From Harmothoe impar (taxonomy: Eukaryota; Annelida; Polychaeta; Phyllodocida; Polynoidae), in contig OX381708.1 in assembly GCA_947462335.1 (NCBI GenBank), positions 7,750,001 through 7,814,000 on the forward strand: a stretch of DNA of 64,000 bases. The letters are read 5' to 3'. Positions 42,880 to 55,449 of the stretch are shown in pieces. Both the position numbers and the translations under genes were made by a program. Each line of letters begins with the position of its first letter. The stretch's first letter is position 1. The notes under the pieces are model-generated. The model made no database searches and was not told where the DNA came from. It was given only the letters and a program-made list of their open reading frames with translations.

Positions 42880-45430
42880 CTAAATAACGAATATCCAATC
42901 GAATAACAATTTTTGTTACATATTTTCAATTTTTACATTTTTTGGTGGAGGCCCCTGAATGCCCAACAACATTCAATTGTTGGTGCCTGGTTAGCTATGT
43001 ATAGCTTCTCCTGGGTGTTCCATACAATCAGTATAGTGCCTGATACCTCCTCCAGGGCATTCTTCTTAACCTGTATGGTCCCTATGGGACCCCTCCAGGG
43101 TGTCTTACCTTCCCTGTGTAGCACAATATCCCTCCTCCACAGTGTCTCATCCCATGCATTACTTCTCTAGAATGTCCCACCAAACCTCATCCTTCCTGCA
43201 GGGTGTCCAATCCAATCATTATAGTGATCAATGCCTCCTCCATGGTTGCACCGCTACCCTCTGCAGAAACTTGTGCCTTCCCATGTCCCATCCAAACATT
43301 ATGTAAAGAAATGTGTTCATTATCCAAATTCTTTTCTTACATGGCGTCATATTAGAAATGGTATTACACCTCAAGTAAAGTTAAGATCTTCTAATGCCTT
43401 CAAGGCTCATATTCCCAAGTCATCAAAATAAGGTGTCCTAAGGGGTATGCCAGGGTCTATTCGTACGGCACCTGGTGACAAGAAATGAATCTACCTAAAA
43501 CCATGATAAAAGCATGTCTCCCTGCTGCATATGTCTTAACTGACCTTTATTAACTATTTAAATGTCAGACTATGGCATTTTACACATTTTATCACTATGT
43601 TTTGCTGATGCCAAAAGCTAAACTCTACTCGAAGATGACCTGTCTGGGCCAACTAGAAAATATTTGAATATGTCCCCAACTGTATTCATTTATTGATTAA
43701 TCACTTATCTTTTGAAATCTAAAGTGTATCTTATGATCCTATGTACATATGGCTATGGTTTTGATTACAAATTGTTGACAACTTTCTCTTCTGTGCTGCA
43801 AAATATAGAAAAATTACAATTACTTTATCTAGTGTCTTTCCCCCTAAATCGGTCATGGCTCATTGCTTTCACCTATGACCACTATTTTTTATGGATTGAT
43901 TATGTCTCCGACCATCTCCTCTAAATATCTGAGAAGTTTGGTTGGGATATTACTGGTAAATTTTTCATAAAGTTCCAAACTGTCGAAAAAATGGGATTTG
44001 CACAATACGTGGCCATATTTAAGGGTGTCCTATCTTCAAATGTCAATACATCAAAATCTAGCAGTATGAGGTATTGATTTTTTTGCTTCTATCACATCAT
44101 TATACATCAAACTATTATAATCCCAAGTGATGAAGAGATATTGTTGGTAGAATAGAATTGACCGAATCCTCCCGTATATCTTTGACTGGGAACCAGCCCC
44201 TTCGGGGACTGGGATGGTGACACCCACAGTCAGTCAGGGTGGATGGCCCAGGGCGGGAACTGGACATAGCAGCATCTCACTGCCCCAGATAGACTCTGGA
44301 TACATCACCAAGGCAAGGAGCATCCTTATCTACTGAGTGCCTCACCTCACTCTCCAAGCATATTCTCTCGGAGGGGCTCGACTCAGAAGTTTAGCCTAGC
44401 CTATTTTAACTATTATAAAAGGTTTTAATATAATATTCAATGGCAAGGATTAAAAAGACATTTACTTGGCTAATCCGTTATATTAAAGTAGCCACTATTC
44501 TGTAATTATGTTATATTAGTGCAATGCTGAGCGTGAAAAAAATGGCAGATTATTGTCAGTTTGCCTGCCTCTTGTTGCCAGGCACTCTGTGCGAGAGTAT
44601 GAGTAGGCCTATTCTCGTTTTTCTTTTAAATACAGCTTGATTCTTACTATTAGCTTGATAAACAGAAGTTGTATTACATGTGGGCCCCTGTAAATATTAA
44701 TTGAGTTAAGTTGGAGAGAAAAATCGAGTTAACTCTTTTGGTTTATCTGTTCCTGTCGAGCACACCAGAGCTGATTCAAAGGGGTGGGTACCAGCGGCCT
44801 ATTAATGCTGTTTTATATATAGGGGAATGAAAAGCTATGGTGCGGCCCCTTTTAACTGAAGTGGGTGGTCTCTGTTGAGCTGATAGTTTTTCAAGGGATT
44901 GTTCATGATTCATTTCTGTCAGTGCTTTAATTGACTATTATAGCCTTGCTTGTTTTAACTATCTGGATTGGATTTTTTGTAAAACCTTGTGTATAAGCAG
45001 GGGCTAGTATGCTAATAAGATCAGCAGTGAGGCTTATATGATCGGCTCGGGGACGGGGTGCGGCTTATATGGGAGTTTTGCCATTATGGTACAGTACTAA
45101 AGTTGCCATATTCAGATGGCTTATAGGATTGTCTTATACGCGAGTTAGACTTGTACACAAGGTTTTATGGAACTATTTTTTTAACAGTGGGGGCGGAAGA
45201 CAAAACTCGACCCCATGACTGGGGGGTGTAGAAATTTCGACCCCTCTTGGGGGTCAACTGCTTTCAGAGAAAAGCCTGCACCTGACTATGCTTCAAAGGG
45301 CCCGCGCATGTGCACCAAATTTCGTCCCCTGTGGGGGGGGGGGGGGTTGGGGGTTGAGAAAAAAAGGCTTTCAGGGGGGGGGCGTCCAGGGGGGGAGCGG
45401 CAGACGAGGACAGGTGTGGGCGACCCTGTT
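42880..45430. repeat. Shared downstream block of unit 2
   Basis: Near-identical to 19890-22450. No supported gene. A degraded CCGTAAAACC-type MITE lies at about 44979-45168 and a partial PIF-like MITE with poly-G at about 45175-45360. Confidence 0.7.
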
Positions 45431-46400
45431 GCTAGACCGAAAATGTGACACAGATCAGGGTGAGATTCACCTCCACAACTTCTTCTGTACCATGTGACAC
45501 CTCCAGAACAAAGGTATCCAGATAGGTGTTTATCAGTTACTAAGGTGTATCCAGAACCTAGGCCTGTCATTGGTCCTAGTGCTGGGACAAGTTACTAAGG
45601 TGTGTCCAGAATCTAGGCGTGTCATAAGAGAGGGCTTGATGCATGGTTTCCCCCGTACCTGGTACCGTATCAGTAGACTTTAACCTTGGTCTTTAGTTGT
45701 ATATCTATTACGGAGCAGACAGCATTCATAGTAGTTGGTCGTTTATATAACTAATATCCCATAGGTCTACTTGCAACCATCATCTTTTAATTAGCCCTGA
45801 TGAGTTTACACTATATACACATTACCGTGCAACCATTAAAGGCACATTACAAAATCTAATTAATTTAGGATCGATCAAAAATTTTCCATGATGATTCTAA
45901 GAGATATTAGCTTGATGGAACACAAAAAAAAGAAAAATGGCTATGGCACAGTTATTATTTGTCCTTTGGGGGGCATTTCTGTGTAAATAGCCCCCATTTC
46001 AGCTGTTCTGAAGCTTGCTGGTCAAAGATGACACCTGGTCAAAGACTACACCAGGTCAAAGGCTACACCTAGTCAAAAAAGACTACACCTGGTCAAAGGC
46101 TACACCTAGTCAAAGACTACACCTGGTCAAAGACTACACCCAGTCAAAGACGCTTCAATTGTTGACACAGCCCTAGGCCGTTGTCAGAAAATCATATTTT
46201 TCTACAATATTCCACAGAGAAAAAAAATCCCCCAACATTTTCTTAATTAAGATACAGGCAGGCATTTATATGATAATTAGAAATATGCTGGGGTCACAGT
46301 TCAAATTATCCCAAATTAATCAAAATAAAAACTAATCTGTTTACTATATTAGCCTATGGGCATGGCAAAAAGGAAATATAGTGATCAGGATATGTTGAAT
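45431..46400. other. Non-coding duplicon sequence with foldback remnant
   Basis: Collinear with 23010-24680 minus the 23368-23796 MITE. 46018-46160 holds degenerate CCTGGTCAAAGACTACA repeats, as at 24270. No gene. Confidence 0.55.
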
Positions 46401-47312
46401 CCCAGCTAGCAATTCAACGTTGGGCCAACGTTGGGCCAACAGTGGCTGGGGTTGGGCCAACATTGGGCTTTATCTTTGGCTAAAGTCCTTTTTGGCCGTC
46501 CATTTCTATGCTTTACCAACTTTGGCAAACAGTGACGTTGGTACAATGTTGGACCCAACGTCACTGTTTGCCAACGTTAGCCAAACGTTGCACCAACCGT
46601 TGGACATAGACAATGTCCCAACGTCTAGCCAACCATATTTGGAGTCTAAAAATGATGTTGTTCGAACATATATTTCCCAAAATATTCATTTCTGATGTTG
46701 GCCCAACATTGTACCAGATTGTACCGACATGTCATTATTTTATAGAGATAGCCATTTAGGTCTCTATTTACATTTCACCTTAATCTCAGCTCAAAGTACC
46801 AAGAAGTGATATAGAATAAGCCCCTAACCCATGCCCCTTATCTAGTTGTCATTCCCCACGAAATGGTGTCCTCATAGAAATATTGCCAAGATTCTGTTAT
46901 TTCACCTAATAATTTAGTAATTAAACGTTTTATAGCTCATAAATGGAATAACTCTTGCTTAAACATTTATACAAGCCAGAGGGGTGATATTATTGCCCCA
47001 TTATGTGACGAATAATGGGGCTGCCTGGTCAAAATCTCTACATAAAACCATCAATGCCCTCTGGTGGATGTTAGAAATGCAACGTTGGGCCAATGTTGCA
47101 TTCTTCTCATTGCTGGGAGTATTTTCAATGTTGGGCCAACATTGATTTGCCAAGGTTGGCCCAATAGAATTATCTGATGTTGTACCAATGTTGGCAGATC
47201 ACTGGGACGTTGGTACAGCGTTGGCAGTTCAACGTTGGCACAACCTTGAGATATTGCCTGCGACGGTGCCGACCATTACCAACGTTGGCCCAACGTATCC
47301 TTGCTAGCTGGG
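46401..47312. mobile_element. 912-bp element rich in CCAACGTTGG palindromes
   Basis: The ends CCCAGCTAGCAA and TTGCTAGCTGGG are inverted. Many GTTGGGCCAACGTTGGGCC-type palindromic words lie at both ends. AT flanks both sides (46399-46400, 47313-47314), and unit 1 has the empty site with a single AT at 24681. The middle (46740-47080) is unique and non-coding. Confidence 0.8.
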
Positions 47313-47314
47313 AT

Positions 47315-48285
47315 GCCAAGGTATGATACTTAGATAGGAGATAAAAGTAGATCATGACGAGAAATCTGCAAATATCATTGTTGTAGGTAGTTGGTTTTTT
47401 GCCACCAGGTGCCGGATGCGTAGATTGTGTGGTATACCTTTAATTTTGTTTATCTGGCGTGAAGGTGTGTGGCTGGGAAAGGTAGTGCTAGGCAAATTCC
47501 TCTCACCAAGATTTTGCTTTCTTGCCAAAATTCCATTTTTCAAAAACACTTTAAAAAAGGGTCAATTTCAGAGTTGGCACCACAGTACAAACAGTTTGCA
47601 ACAAGCATCAATTAGTAGAAAATGTTTATAATCTTTGGCCGAATCGGTATAAGATTGAGCACCCCTTCCCCCAGCCCAGTATTCCGCCATGAAGGTACAA
47701 TACTAGTATAATACATGGTCCGTATTTCCTTATGTATACAAGGGGGGATCCAGGAATTTGCTGAGGGGGGGGGTCAAGACTTGGAACTGGATCGGTCAGC
47801 CCTGTTTTTGCTAGGTAAGGTCGGGTAACCTTAAACACACCTCTTTTTTTAATTTGGCCTAAAATAGCAATCTATACGGAAACCTACCGGACACCGGCTA
47901 TAGCCGGCAAAATGTTTTTACAGTTTGTAAATTAAAGTGGCATGGTCAGATTTTTTTCCATATTCTAAATCCTCCTTAAAAGTGTTTCAAATGTCAGTAC
48001 AATATCATATTTGGAGGATAGGGCCCAATACAATGTCATCTATGTGCAAAATGAGCACAATGAGAGTTTCAGTAGTGGCCCAATTATAGCATTTCACAGT
48101 GTATTTTCAATGGGTGGAATTATAGCGTGCACTCCAAATTCTAAAACTGAGCATAAAACTGATAATTAGATGAAATTTAGGGTGAATTCTGGAGAATAAT
48201 GTTTAAAAAAGTAGATAGGACATGAAGTATGATCATGTTAAATATTCTTGTGCATTTTGTATGCAGGTAGACCTCAGCATGCTCA
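47315..48285. other. Non-coding duplicon sequence
   Basis: Mostly collinear with 24683-25599. 47760-47930 includes half a GGCC-type MITE. No gene. Confidence 0.5.
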
Positions 48286-48517
48286 GGCAAAAAAAAAAGG
48301 TTTGTTGCAGGTAACACGGCAAGAAAATGTAGGGTCGGTAGGTCAGATTTTTTTCTTACATGAAAGTACTAACTCGCCTCTCCGAAGACCCTAAAATTGA
48401 CCAAAAAAGGCAAAAAATATGAAGATTTCTTCAAAATTGCATAAAAAAAACGTAGTGTCGGCCCTGTTTTGATAGGGTCGGCCGGGTGACCTGAAACAAA
48501 CCTTCTTTTTTTTGGCC
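48286..48517. mobile_element. GGCC-type MITE, TCA duplication
   Basis: TCA flanks both sides (48283-48285, 48518-48520). The terminal GGC-A run and T run-GGCC match the unit 1 copy at 25600-25823. Confidence 0.72.
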
Positions 48518-48618
48518 TCAGTACTTGGTGTAATACTAACTCAATGACCATCAATGAGTCAAAGACCAAAGCAATGTGGTTTGCCTCTGTCAATCAGAGA
48601 AAGACCCTCCAAGAAATA

Positions 48619-48840
48619 CCATAAATTCCCGCGTACTACCCGCGGGTTATACACGAATCAAACCCAGCTTTCATTTGATACCAAACATGCCTTTATAGGG
48701 TGCGGGTTATACGAGGGTTTTTATTATTATAGACCAGTATAAAAATCAAGATTTTCAGATCCAAAATCGGGTTATAGGATTCTCCTGAGTTGGGGGTGCG
48801 GGTTATACGCGAGATGCGGGTAATACGCGGGAATTTACGG
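48619..48840. mobile_element. CCATAAATTC-type MITE, TA-flanked
   Basis: Same element as 25925-26146 in unit 1, with only a few base differences. Confidence 0.72.
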
Positions 48841-49677
48841 TAGTTGTTTTTGGCTGTGCAGCTTTGCTACCTATACACTCATACTTACCATACAAATGAA
48901 GTGGTACCAGATCAATACTTAAGAGCCAAGTCATTTATATTGCCAGCAGGGGTGTTAGGAGCTTGGTGGATATAGGGGGGGGGGTCATAATGAAAACAGA
49001 CCCTCGATTGTGGGGTATGGGTGGCCAAAATCCTCCAAGCTGGGTGGGGGGGGGGGGATTAAAACTAAATAAGGTCCATTTAAATCCTCACGACAATGCG
49101 TGATTCCACAAGAACATGCGATTTTTTTGCGGGGGGGGGGGGTCATTTCGCCAAATCTGAACATAGTGGGGGCTTCGTGATTCCTTTCGGCTAATTGAGG
49201 GCTTGGAAAAAATTATTGTTGTGGGAAAATCCACCAAGCCCCCTCCCAGCTAGTAATAAATGACTCGGCCTGATGACTTTATGATCAAGGCCTAGTTAGA
49301 CGACGATACCAGACCCACAGCAGTCCAGACCGCGATGGCAGTAACCTCTAGGGGAGTCAAGGTAAGTGCAAAGGGTGCAGCATTATCCACTATCTAGAGC
49401 ATTGTGTAATTTACCTAGTATAATTACAAATTTTCCCCCTTTATAAGAAAAAGTAAAATCATTAGTCTAGACCCGTAGATTGTGTAAGCAAAGGTCTTTA
49501 CTGGTTTTGGTAATAAGGTATCTCAAATTTCAAATTTCTCCCTCTCATACAGTATCTTATGCCTCACATATTCACTCACATTGACATTCTTTGGCTCCCT
49601 ATACGACCAACCTTTCAGTCACTATAGCCTAACCAAGTTAGTCCTTCTTTAGTTCCCCATACAACCAACCTAGGTTA

Positions 49678-50089
49678 GGCCAAAAAAAAAGAGGTGTGTT
49701 TCAGGTTACCCGACCCTACCTAGCAAAACAGAGCTGACCCTAGAAGTTTTTATCCAATTTTGCAAAAAATAATCTATTTTTAACGTGATTTAGGGCTATT
49801 TCAGGGTCAATTTGATAGTTTATGAGTCAATGTCGTAGTCTGCGGAAACTTTTATCCAATATTGAAAAAATATTAATGTTTAAGTAATTTTGGGCCAATT
49901 TCAGGTTCAATTTTATAGTCTACGAGTCGACACCATTGTCGGCGAGTCGCTGCTGAAGTTTGCAAGTCAAATTCGGGGTACTTTTCAGTCGAAAGTCTTT
50001 TTTAAAAAAATAGAAAAAAATAAAATCCGACCTACCCTACCTAGATTTTCAGACTATGTAACCTGAAACACACCTTCTTTGTTTTGGCC
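49678..50089. mobile_element. GGCC-type MITE, intact, TTA duplication
   Basis: It starts GGCCAAAAAAAAAGAGGTG, ends CTTTGTTTTGGCC, and TTA flanks both sides (49675-49677, 50090-50092). This is the best-preserved member in the window and supports a TWA/TNA target duplication. Confidence 0.8.
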
Positions 50090-50334
50090 TTAGTTAATAT
50101 TGTCAGGCTGGTCCAACTCACCTTAGTCTTGTCTCAGTGAGTTTTAGGCTGAGTCCTTTTTAGTAAGGCATTAGTCATATGTTGTTTTGCCTTGTTTTGA
50201 ATAGCACTTGGTCATGTCTGACCATTGTCCCTATGACTAACCTCGGATAGCCACTTCATACTAAGGAATGCCTGAGATAGCTCTCCTGGGTGCGTGGACA
50301 AATGTTCTGAGCACAATCATAATCTGTCCTTAAA

Positions 50335-50629
50335 GGGAGTGGTCATTTTTTAACAACAGGGGGGGGGGTTAGTGGATTATGGGGGGGCAAACACATTTGG
50401 ACCCCTTGAAGGGGAGGACCAAAAAATGTGGACCCCTCTTGAGGGGGGGACCAAAAAAATTGCACCCCTTTTTAGCGAAAAAGCCTGTGCATTATGATAG
50501 CTCAATATCAACTTGCCTGCAGGGGGAACCAAAAAAATGTCGTCCCCTTCGTTGGGTGGACCAAAAAAATTTCGACCTGCCCATATGAAGATCCACCAAC
50601 CCCCCTGTTGTTAAAAAATGACCATTCCC
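50335..50629. mobile_element. PIF/Harbinger-like MITE
   Basis: Unit 3 counterpart of 39102-39397, with the same TIRs (GGGAGTGGTC and GACCATTCCC). Confidence 0.7.
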
Positions 50630-50908
50630 TTAAGATCATCTTAAAGGCGCACTGAACCCACGAAGTCATTTGCGTACAAAACTCGGCAGGGTTAGGTCCT
50701 GGGTTGAGTGCGCCTTTAATCTTAATCTTGGGGGCTATGATTTACTGTGACTAATTCTATCACTTCAGCATAGAGCCCTATGGACAGCGGCAGACAACTG
50801 AAAACTCCAAAATCAAAGGTTTCTTGATAACCAATGATAATCCTATGGGCGTGCCAGGTTAATACACTCTGTCGACCACAAACTGAACGTGAAGGGTTAC
50901 TTGACATA

Positions 50909-51099
50909 CCGTACCATCGCGATTAAGCGCCGGGGCGCTGTTCAATTTGACGGGGCTCTTACCCAGGCGCTTATACAAGACAGGCGCTTATTCAAGGTCA
51001 AGACTTTAGTGCTTAAGAAGCATTTGGAAGCTTCTATACCCAGCGCTTATTAAAGTCCGGCACTTATTCAAGACCAGGTGCTTTATCGCGATGGTATGG
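50909..51099. mobile_element. CCGTACCATCGC-type MITE, TA-flanked
   Basis: Unit 3 counterpart of 39677-39867. Confidence 0.7.
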
Positions 51100-51570
51100 T
51101 AGTTTATGGTAGAAGACAACCCTCATAGCGTTACATACACCTATGTCATAGCTTGCATGGAAACACAGAATATGTGAGTAACCCCCCCAAGCGGCAATGA
51201 ATCAGAACGAGATTGCAGCATGAATCATTCAGTTTGGGTAGCGTGTACAATATTGCCGTCATCCACAGATGGCGGATGCAGCACGTGCTGAGCGAAACTG
51301 TGCCATCCATATTTTCGTCGTTAATGGTCTGACAGACTCGCTTTTTGACAGGGACAGAAAGCGGTACGTGCCCGCAGGCCGCGACTCACCTGCTCACCCG
51401 CACCCACCTACTCTCCCACACCCACCTGGTCACCAACACCCACCTGCTGGCCTGAAATGGAATAACATACATATTTGACATCTGACTTGAGGGTACCTTC
51501 TAACAAGGATTTCATTTCTGGTGCCAGAATTGACCAATGAATGATCATAAGGGAAGACTATATCTAAGTA

Positions 51571-51778
51571 CTGTTAATGTAGATATTTTCGCGTGTATAC
51601 ATTTTCGCAATTTTGCTATAAAGCACAAATTCATGCTTACCTAAATTCGCAGATTTTCGATATTTTGCACTGAAATTTAATACTGTATAATTATTCGCTC
51701 TGTACATATTTTCGCGGATATTTAAAATCCCCGAAAATCGTAAAAATATGTACAGCGCGAAAATATATACGTTTACAG
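51571..51778. mobile_element. TTTTCGCG-type MITE, TA-flanked
   Basis: Unit 3 counterpart of 40338-40545, with a few base changes. Confidence 0.7.
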
Positions 51779-52129
51779 TACATGATAAGCAACCGACCTA
51801 GCTTACCCTGAGTCATCTGTGAGGCCACTCACACGCTCAATCTTTACACACATGGGGCACAATGAATGACCAGAATGAGGAGAGATAACAGATTTGTCTC
51901 CATGCGACCCTGAATGCCCTCGGGTAGGGTTGAAGGTACTCAGTTTCAACAAAAAGAATATCAGTAATATGAATAGCTTGATTATTCTGTGTAGGAACTT
52001 CAACATGGTCTGAGTTGTCAACAAAGGCATGACTTCTGTTGCAGATTTTGCCACAAGGTAATCTTGAGCTTGACAGCTGGGAAACAGCAGCCCCATTTTG
52101 AGATATCTTCCTCTAAAGTACCAGCCATT

Positions 52130-53137
52130 ATGAAGAAGATGGAAACACCCAAGCTAGCTGGTTATACATCTGCCTTGATTGGCCTGACATTTGATACCTT
52201 ATCTGCTTGCTGCACCCAAGCTCTGCGGGGAGCCATCCCAGACTTCCAGCTCTCTGCGGGACGCTCGCTGTTTCAATCTATTGCTTACATCACCATCGGC
52301 AAGCTCATTGGAGCTGACTTTAACATCAACAAAGAGACTATTCCTGGGGTCCTCGCCCTAGGTATATCATATATGGTGTACAATGTGGGGCTGTACGGAG
52401 CCACAACCTACTTACCATTAAGTGAGGTCCAGGGCATAGTGACAATTACAAGCCTGGTATTCACATTATTGTTCACCAAAATGATCTTCCAAACAGATAT
52501 CAAAAAGATAAATGTACTATTAGCCATTGTGTGTGTATTTGGCGTTCTGCTAGTGGCACAGCCACATTGGTTGTTCAAAGGGCGTCATATTGAATCCACA
52601 TCAGCATTTAACATTTCTAAGTTAATTCACCCAACAAACAAGTCAAGCCAATATGTGGCAGTTCGTACATGTGATAGGCTCTTGGGTCATTCACTGGCTA
52701 TCATTGGGGGTGCTGGCACAGGGTTTTTATATAGCGTAAATGGTAGAGTTGACCTGGATCCAATTGTTAAAGCTTCCTACGGAGCATCACTCTGTCTGAT
52801 TGGTTCAGTGGCATTCATGTTCTATGTGGAAGACCCCATGTTAGTCATCGATGAGAGTCAGGCCTTGCTGGTGTTTGGACATGGTGTAACATCAGTCGTC
52901 ACATCTTTTATGTTCTTCCAAGCCAGGCACTACATTACAGGACCAGCTATATCACTGGTGTACAGCTTTGCAGTGATAACAATGCTTTTATCTCAGTACA
53001 CCATCATGCATTCTATCAAACCAGGGAACTACAACTGGATTGAGGTACTCGGATGTCTGATTATAGTCTCTGGTGCAAGCATTCAACCTTTAGTGGACAT
53101 GTTTATGAACAAAGCAGAGGCTAATAAGTTACCATAA
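52130..53137 (+). CDS. EamA/DMT-family transporter, SLC35G-like, copy 3
   Basis: 335 residues, single exon. It has the same helices and motifs as copies 1 and 2 and an intact frame. Distinctive changes: a shortened N-terminus (MKKMETPKLAGY, lacking the CPQ of the other copies), MVYNVGLYGATTYLPL in helix 3/4, VTSFMFFQARHY near helix 8/9 and a C-terminal KLP extension. Most changes are conservative and the frame is kept, which suggests the copies are under purifying selection (inference). An acceptor-like GTTGCAG lies at 52039-52045, with the frame open from there. Confidence 0.85.
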   Translation: MKKMETPKLAGYTSALIGLTFDTLSACCTQALRGAIPDFQLSAGRSLFQSIAYITIGKLIGADFNINKETIPGVLALGISYMVYNVGLYGATTYLPLSEVQGIVTITSLVFTLLFTKMIFQTDIKKINVLLAIVCVFGVLLVAQPHWLFKGRHIESTSAFNISKLIHPTNKSSQYVAVRTCDRLLGHSLAIIGGAGTGFLYSVNGRVDLDPIVKASYGASLCLIGSVAFMFYVEDPMLVIDESQALLVFGHGVTSVVTSFMFFQARHYITGPAISLVYSFAVITMLLSQYTIMHSIKPGNYNWIEVLGCLIIVSGASIQPLVDMFMNKAEANKLP

Positions 53138-53160
53138 TAACATTACATCGAGTTGATGAT

Positions 53161-54562
53161 GAATTCTCAATTTCTCTCCTTAAATCCTGATAATTTATCA
53201 ATATTGAAACAGTATTGTCAATAGGTGATAGGATTGACAAGGTGATAGATTGCATGTGCGGACAAACTCACTAAGTGACTAGACGCCGCACAAAATACCT
53301 GTAATCTTCAAAAGTTGTATGTTCAGTTGTCTTAATTAGTTCCCAGGTCTATCTTCTAGATGGCACCATTGTAAGTTGGTAATTTTGGTGTATTCATGAT
53401 AAGATACCATACCATCGTGTATATGCGCCCTGGCACTTATAACTTTGTAGGGGTGGTTACAAGACAGGTGTTTATTCAACATCCAATCTTAGTGCTTAAG
53501 AATTATTTCAAGACCCCCATACACCCACTGACAAAAATGAATCTGAAATGTTATTCCAAAGTTAGTCGGTTTTACTAACTTTTGTACAACCATTAGCGAA
53601 AAACACGTGCCCAAAGTTCCTATCCTATCTTAGCGTTTTTCTACTAATGCTTGGCTGTCAGTTGTTCTGGTCACTGTCCTGGTCACCTCAACTTATTAGG
53701 CTACCATAAATTCCTGTGTATAGATGCATCTCACTTACAACCTACACCCTGACTTTGAGAGAATCCTTTAACCTCTACCTGGGACTTGAAAATTCAGATT
53801 TTAGTATTGTATTATACTTTCGAAGAACCCATGTATTACCCACCCCTAGACTAGATCTGAGAATATTGTATAACCTGCATTAGCAGATTGGTTCTAGTAT
53901 AACCCACAGGTCATATGCAGGAATTTACAGTAGTCATTTATTTGTGATTAGTACATCTATAACCAGTCAGTGGCATGGCCCTGGTTAATATACAACAACC
54001 ACAGCATGAGTTACCTGTTAACAATTATTGTCCTGTAAAAGTGGCCATATAGAGACTTGAGTCTATCTTGATGAGAATCGGTGATTTGGTTGGATTTACC
54101 CAGAGAAAAAGTCAGACTCATATCATATTCACTATTAGAAAAGGTTACCTTTAAGCATGATAACAAGCGCAATTACAATCTTGTCATATAGATAAACATC
54201 TCATGATTTGCATGTGCTGTCACCTGGTGTGGAATTCCTGTGGGTAGCTGGTTAGTGAAAAGTTAGTCATAGTTTAGCAAACTCTTAGTTCGACTAATTT
54301 TTTTCTGACCCCCCCAAACCACCAATCAGCCAAAAGTATTCTTGATCCCCTGCCTTACTATGTTGGGATTTTGAGAAATGCCCCCTCCCCCCAAAAAGAA
54401 AAAACCACAAGAAAACATGCAGTAACTCATGAAGGTAAATAACTAGAAAATTTAGAATGCCAGTCAGGTTTATTGTGTTGATATATTTACCACTAATAGT
54501 CATATTAGTTCATTGAACTATCACCATGCTGTGTATACTTCAGTATGGCACTAGCGGAAATA
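53161..54562. other. Unannotated stretch after the duplicon array
   Basis: 53258-53375 resembles the left arm of the 10371 foldback element. 53403-53560 and 53703-53935 look like degraded CCGTACC/CCATAAATTC-type MITEs. No gene found. Confidence 0.45.
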
Positions 54563-54765
54563 CTCTCCTGGGAACATGGACAAGAAAATACTACCAACAA
54601 TAAATAAGGGTCAAAAAAGAAAAACGGTAAACATAAGTGGCACCACCTAGAGCAGGTTTACTGAGGCGATAATCTTAAAAGCGAGCAACGTTTTTAAGAA
54701 AATAGACTTTAAAGATTATAGCTTTCAAGATTGGAAAGATTTTCTTGTCCACGTTCCCGGGAGAG
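54563..54765. mobile_element. Short CTCTCCTGGG-type TIR element
   Basis: The ends CTCTCCTGGGAACATGGACA and TGTCCACGTTCCCGGGAGAG are inverted, with one bulge. TA at the left; the right flank is altered. Related to 6413-7604. Confidence 0.6.
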
Positions 54766-54910
54766 ACTGTCCCAAAGAGTTCCAGTATGATCTATTTTTC
54801 TTATGTATTAGCTACTGTGTAGTCGAGTCTACTGTAGGCATATTTTTATCGGTCTAAAGCCCCTTCTTCTGGGACTAATGTGTTTAGGTATACACCAAAC
54901 CTTTATGGCA

Positions 54911-55213
54911 GTGTCTCATGGGATCAATACAAATTGATAGTCTTTTACTGGGTGATGTCTTTGACCGGGTAACATCTTTGACCGGGTAACGTCTTTGACT
55001 GGGTGACGTCTTTGACCCGCAAGCGTCAAAATGGCTGAAATGGGGGCTATGTACACAAAAATGCAGGGAAATTTGTCATATATATTGTTATACATTAACT
55101 TTTCCCTGTATTTCTTTCGGCTTCTGTTTTGAGGCTTGCCAGTCAAAGACGTCACCTGGTCAAAGACGTCACCCGGTCAAAGACTATCAAGTTGTATCGA
55201 TCTGATGAGACAC
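54911..55213. mobile_element. Foldback-family element
   Basis: The left arm starts GTGTCTCATG and carries four to five GTCTTTGACCGGGTGAC-type units. The right arm has inverted units and ends ATGAGACAC. The interior matches that of the remnant at 24240 (CCCCATTTCAGC). No clear target duplication. Confidence 0.7.
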
Positions 55214-55449
55214 AGTCTTATATCAAAACCCGCTGTGAAAGGGAATATTTACTATAGAAAGACCTAGCTACACTGTATGTATGCAAGCAATTTCTAATCA
55301 AATAACATGTTTATAGACAAAAAAATGAAGACATATTGTTGTGGTATTATTCTTGTAAATATCAGACATGTATCATGCCATGAATCTAAATGTATTCACG
55401 TTCATGATCATATCCACGAGGGCAGGTTATTGCGACTGAAGAACATGTA
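55214..55449. other. Unannotated stretch
   Basis: A/T-rich; nothing supported. Confidence 0.4.

Larger units (their letters stand above)
38022..49219. repeat. Transporter duplicon unit 2 (11.2 kb)
   Basis: From TGTGGGAAAATCCACC to the next occurrence of the same start. It holds transporter copy 2, and is collinear with unit 1 downstream of the gene and with unit 3 upstream of it. Confidence 0.88.
49220..53160. repeat. Transporter duplicon unit 3 (ends after the gene)
   Basis: Collinear with 38022-41960 of unit 2, then diverges soon after the transporter stop codon. The downstream block is not repeated here, so the array ends within unit 3. Confidence 0.85.
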
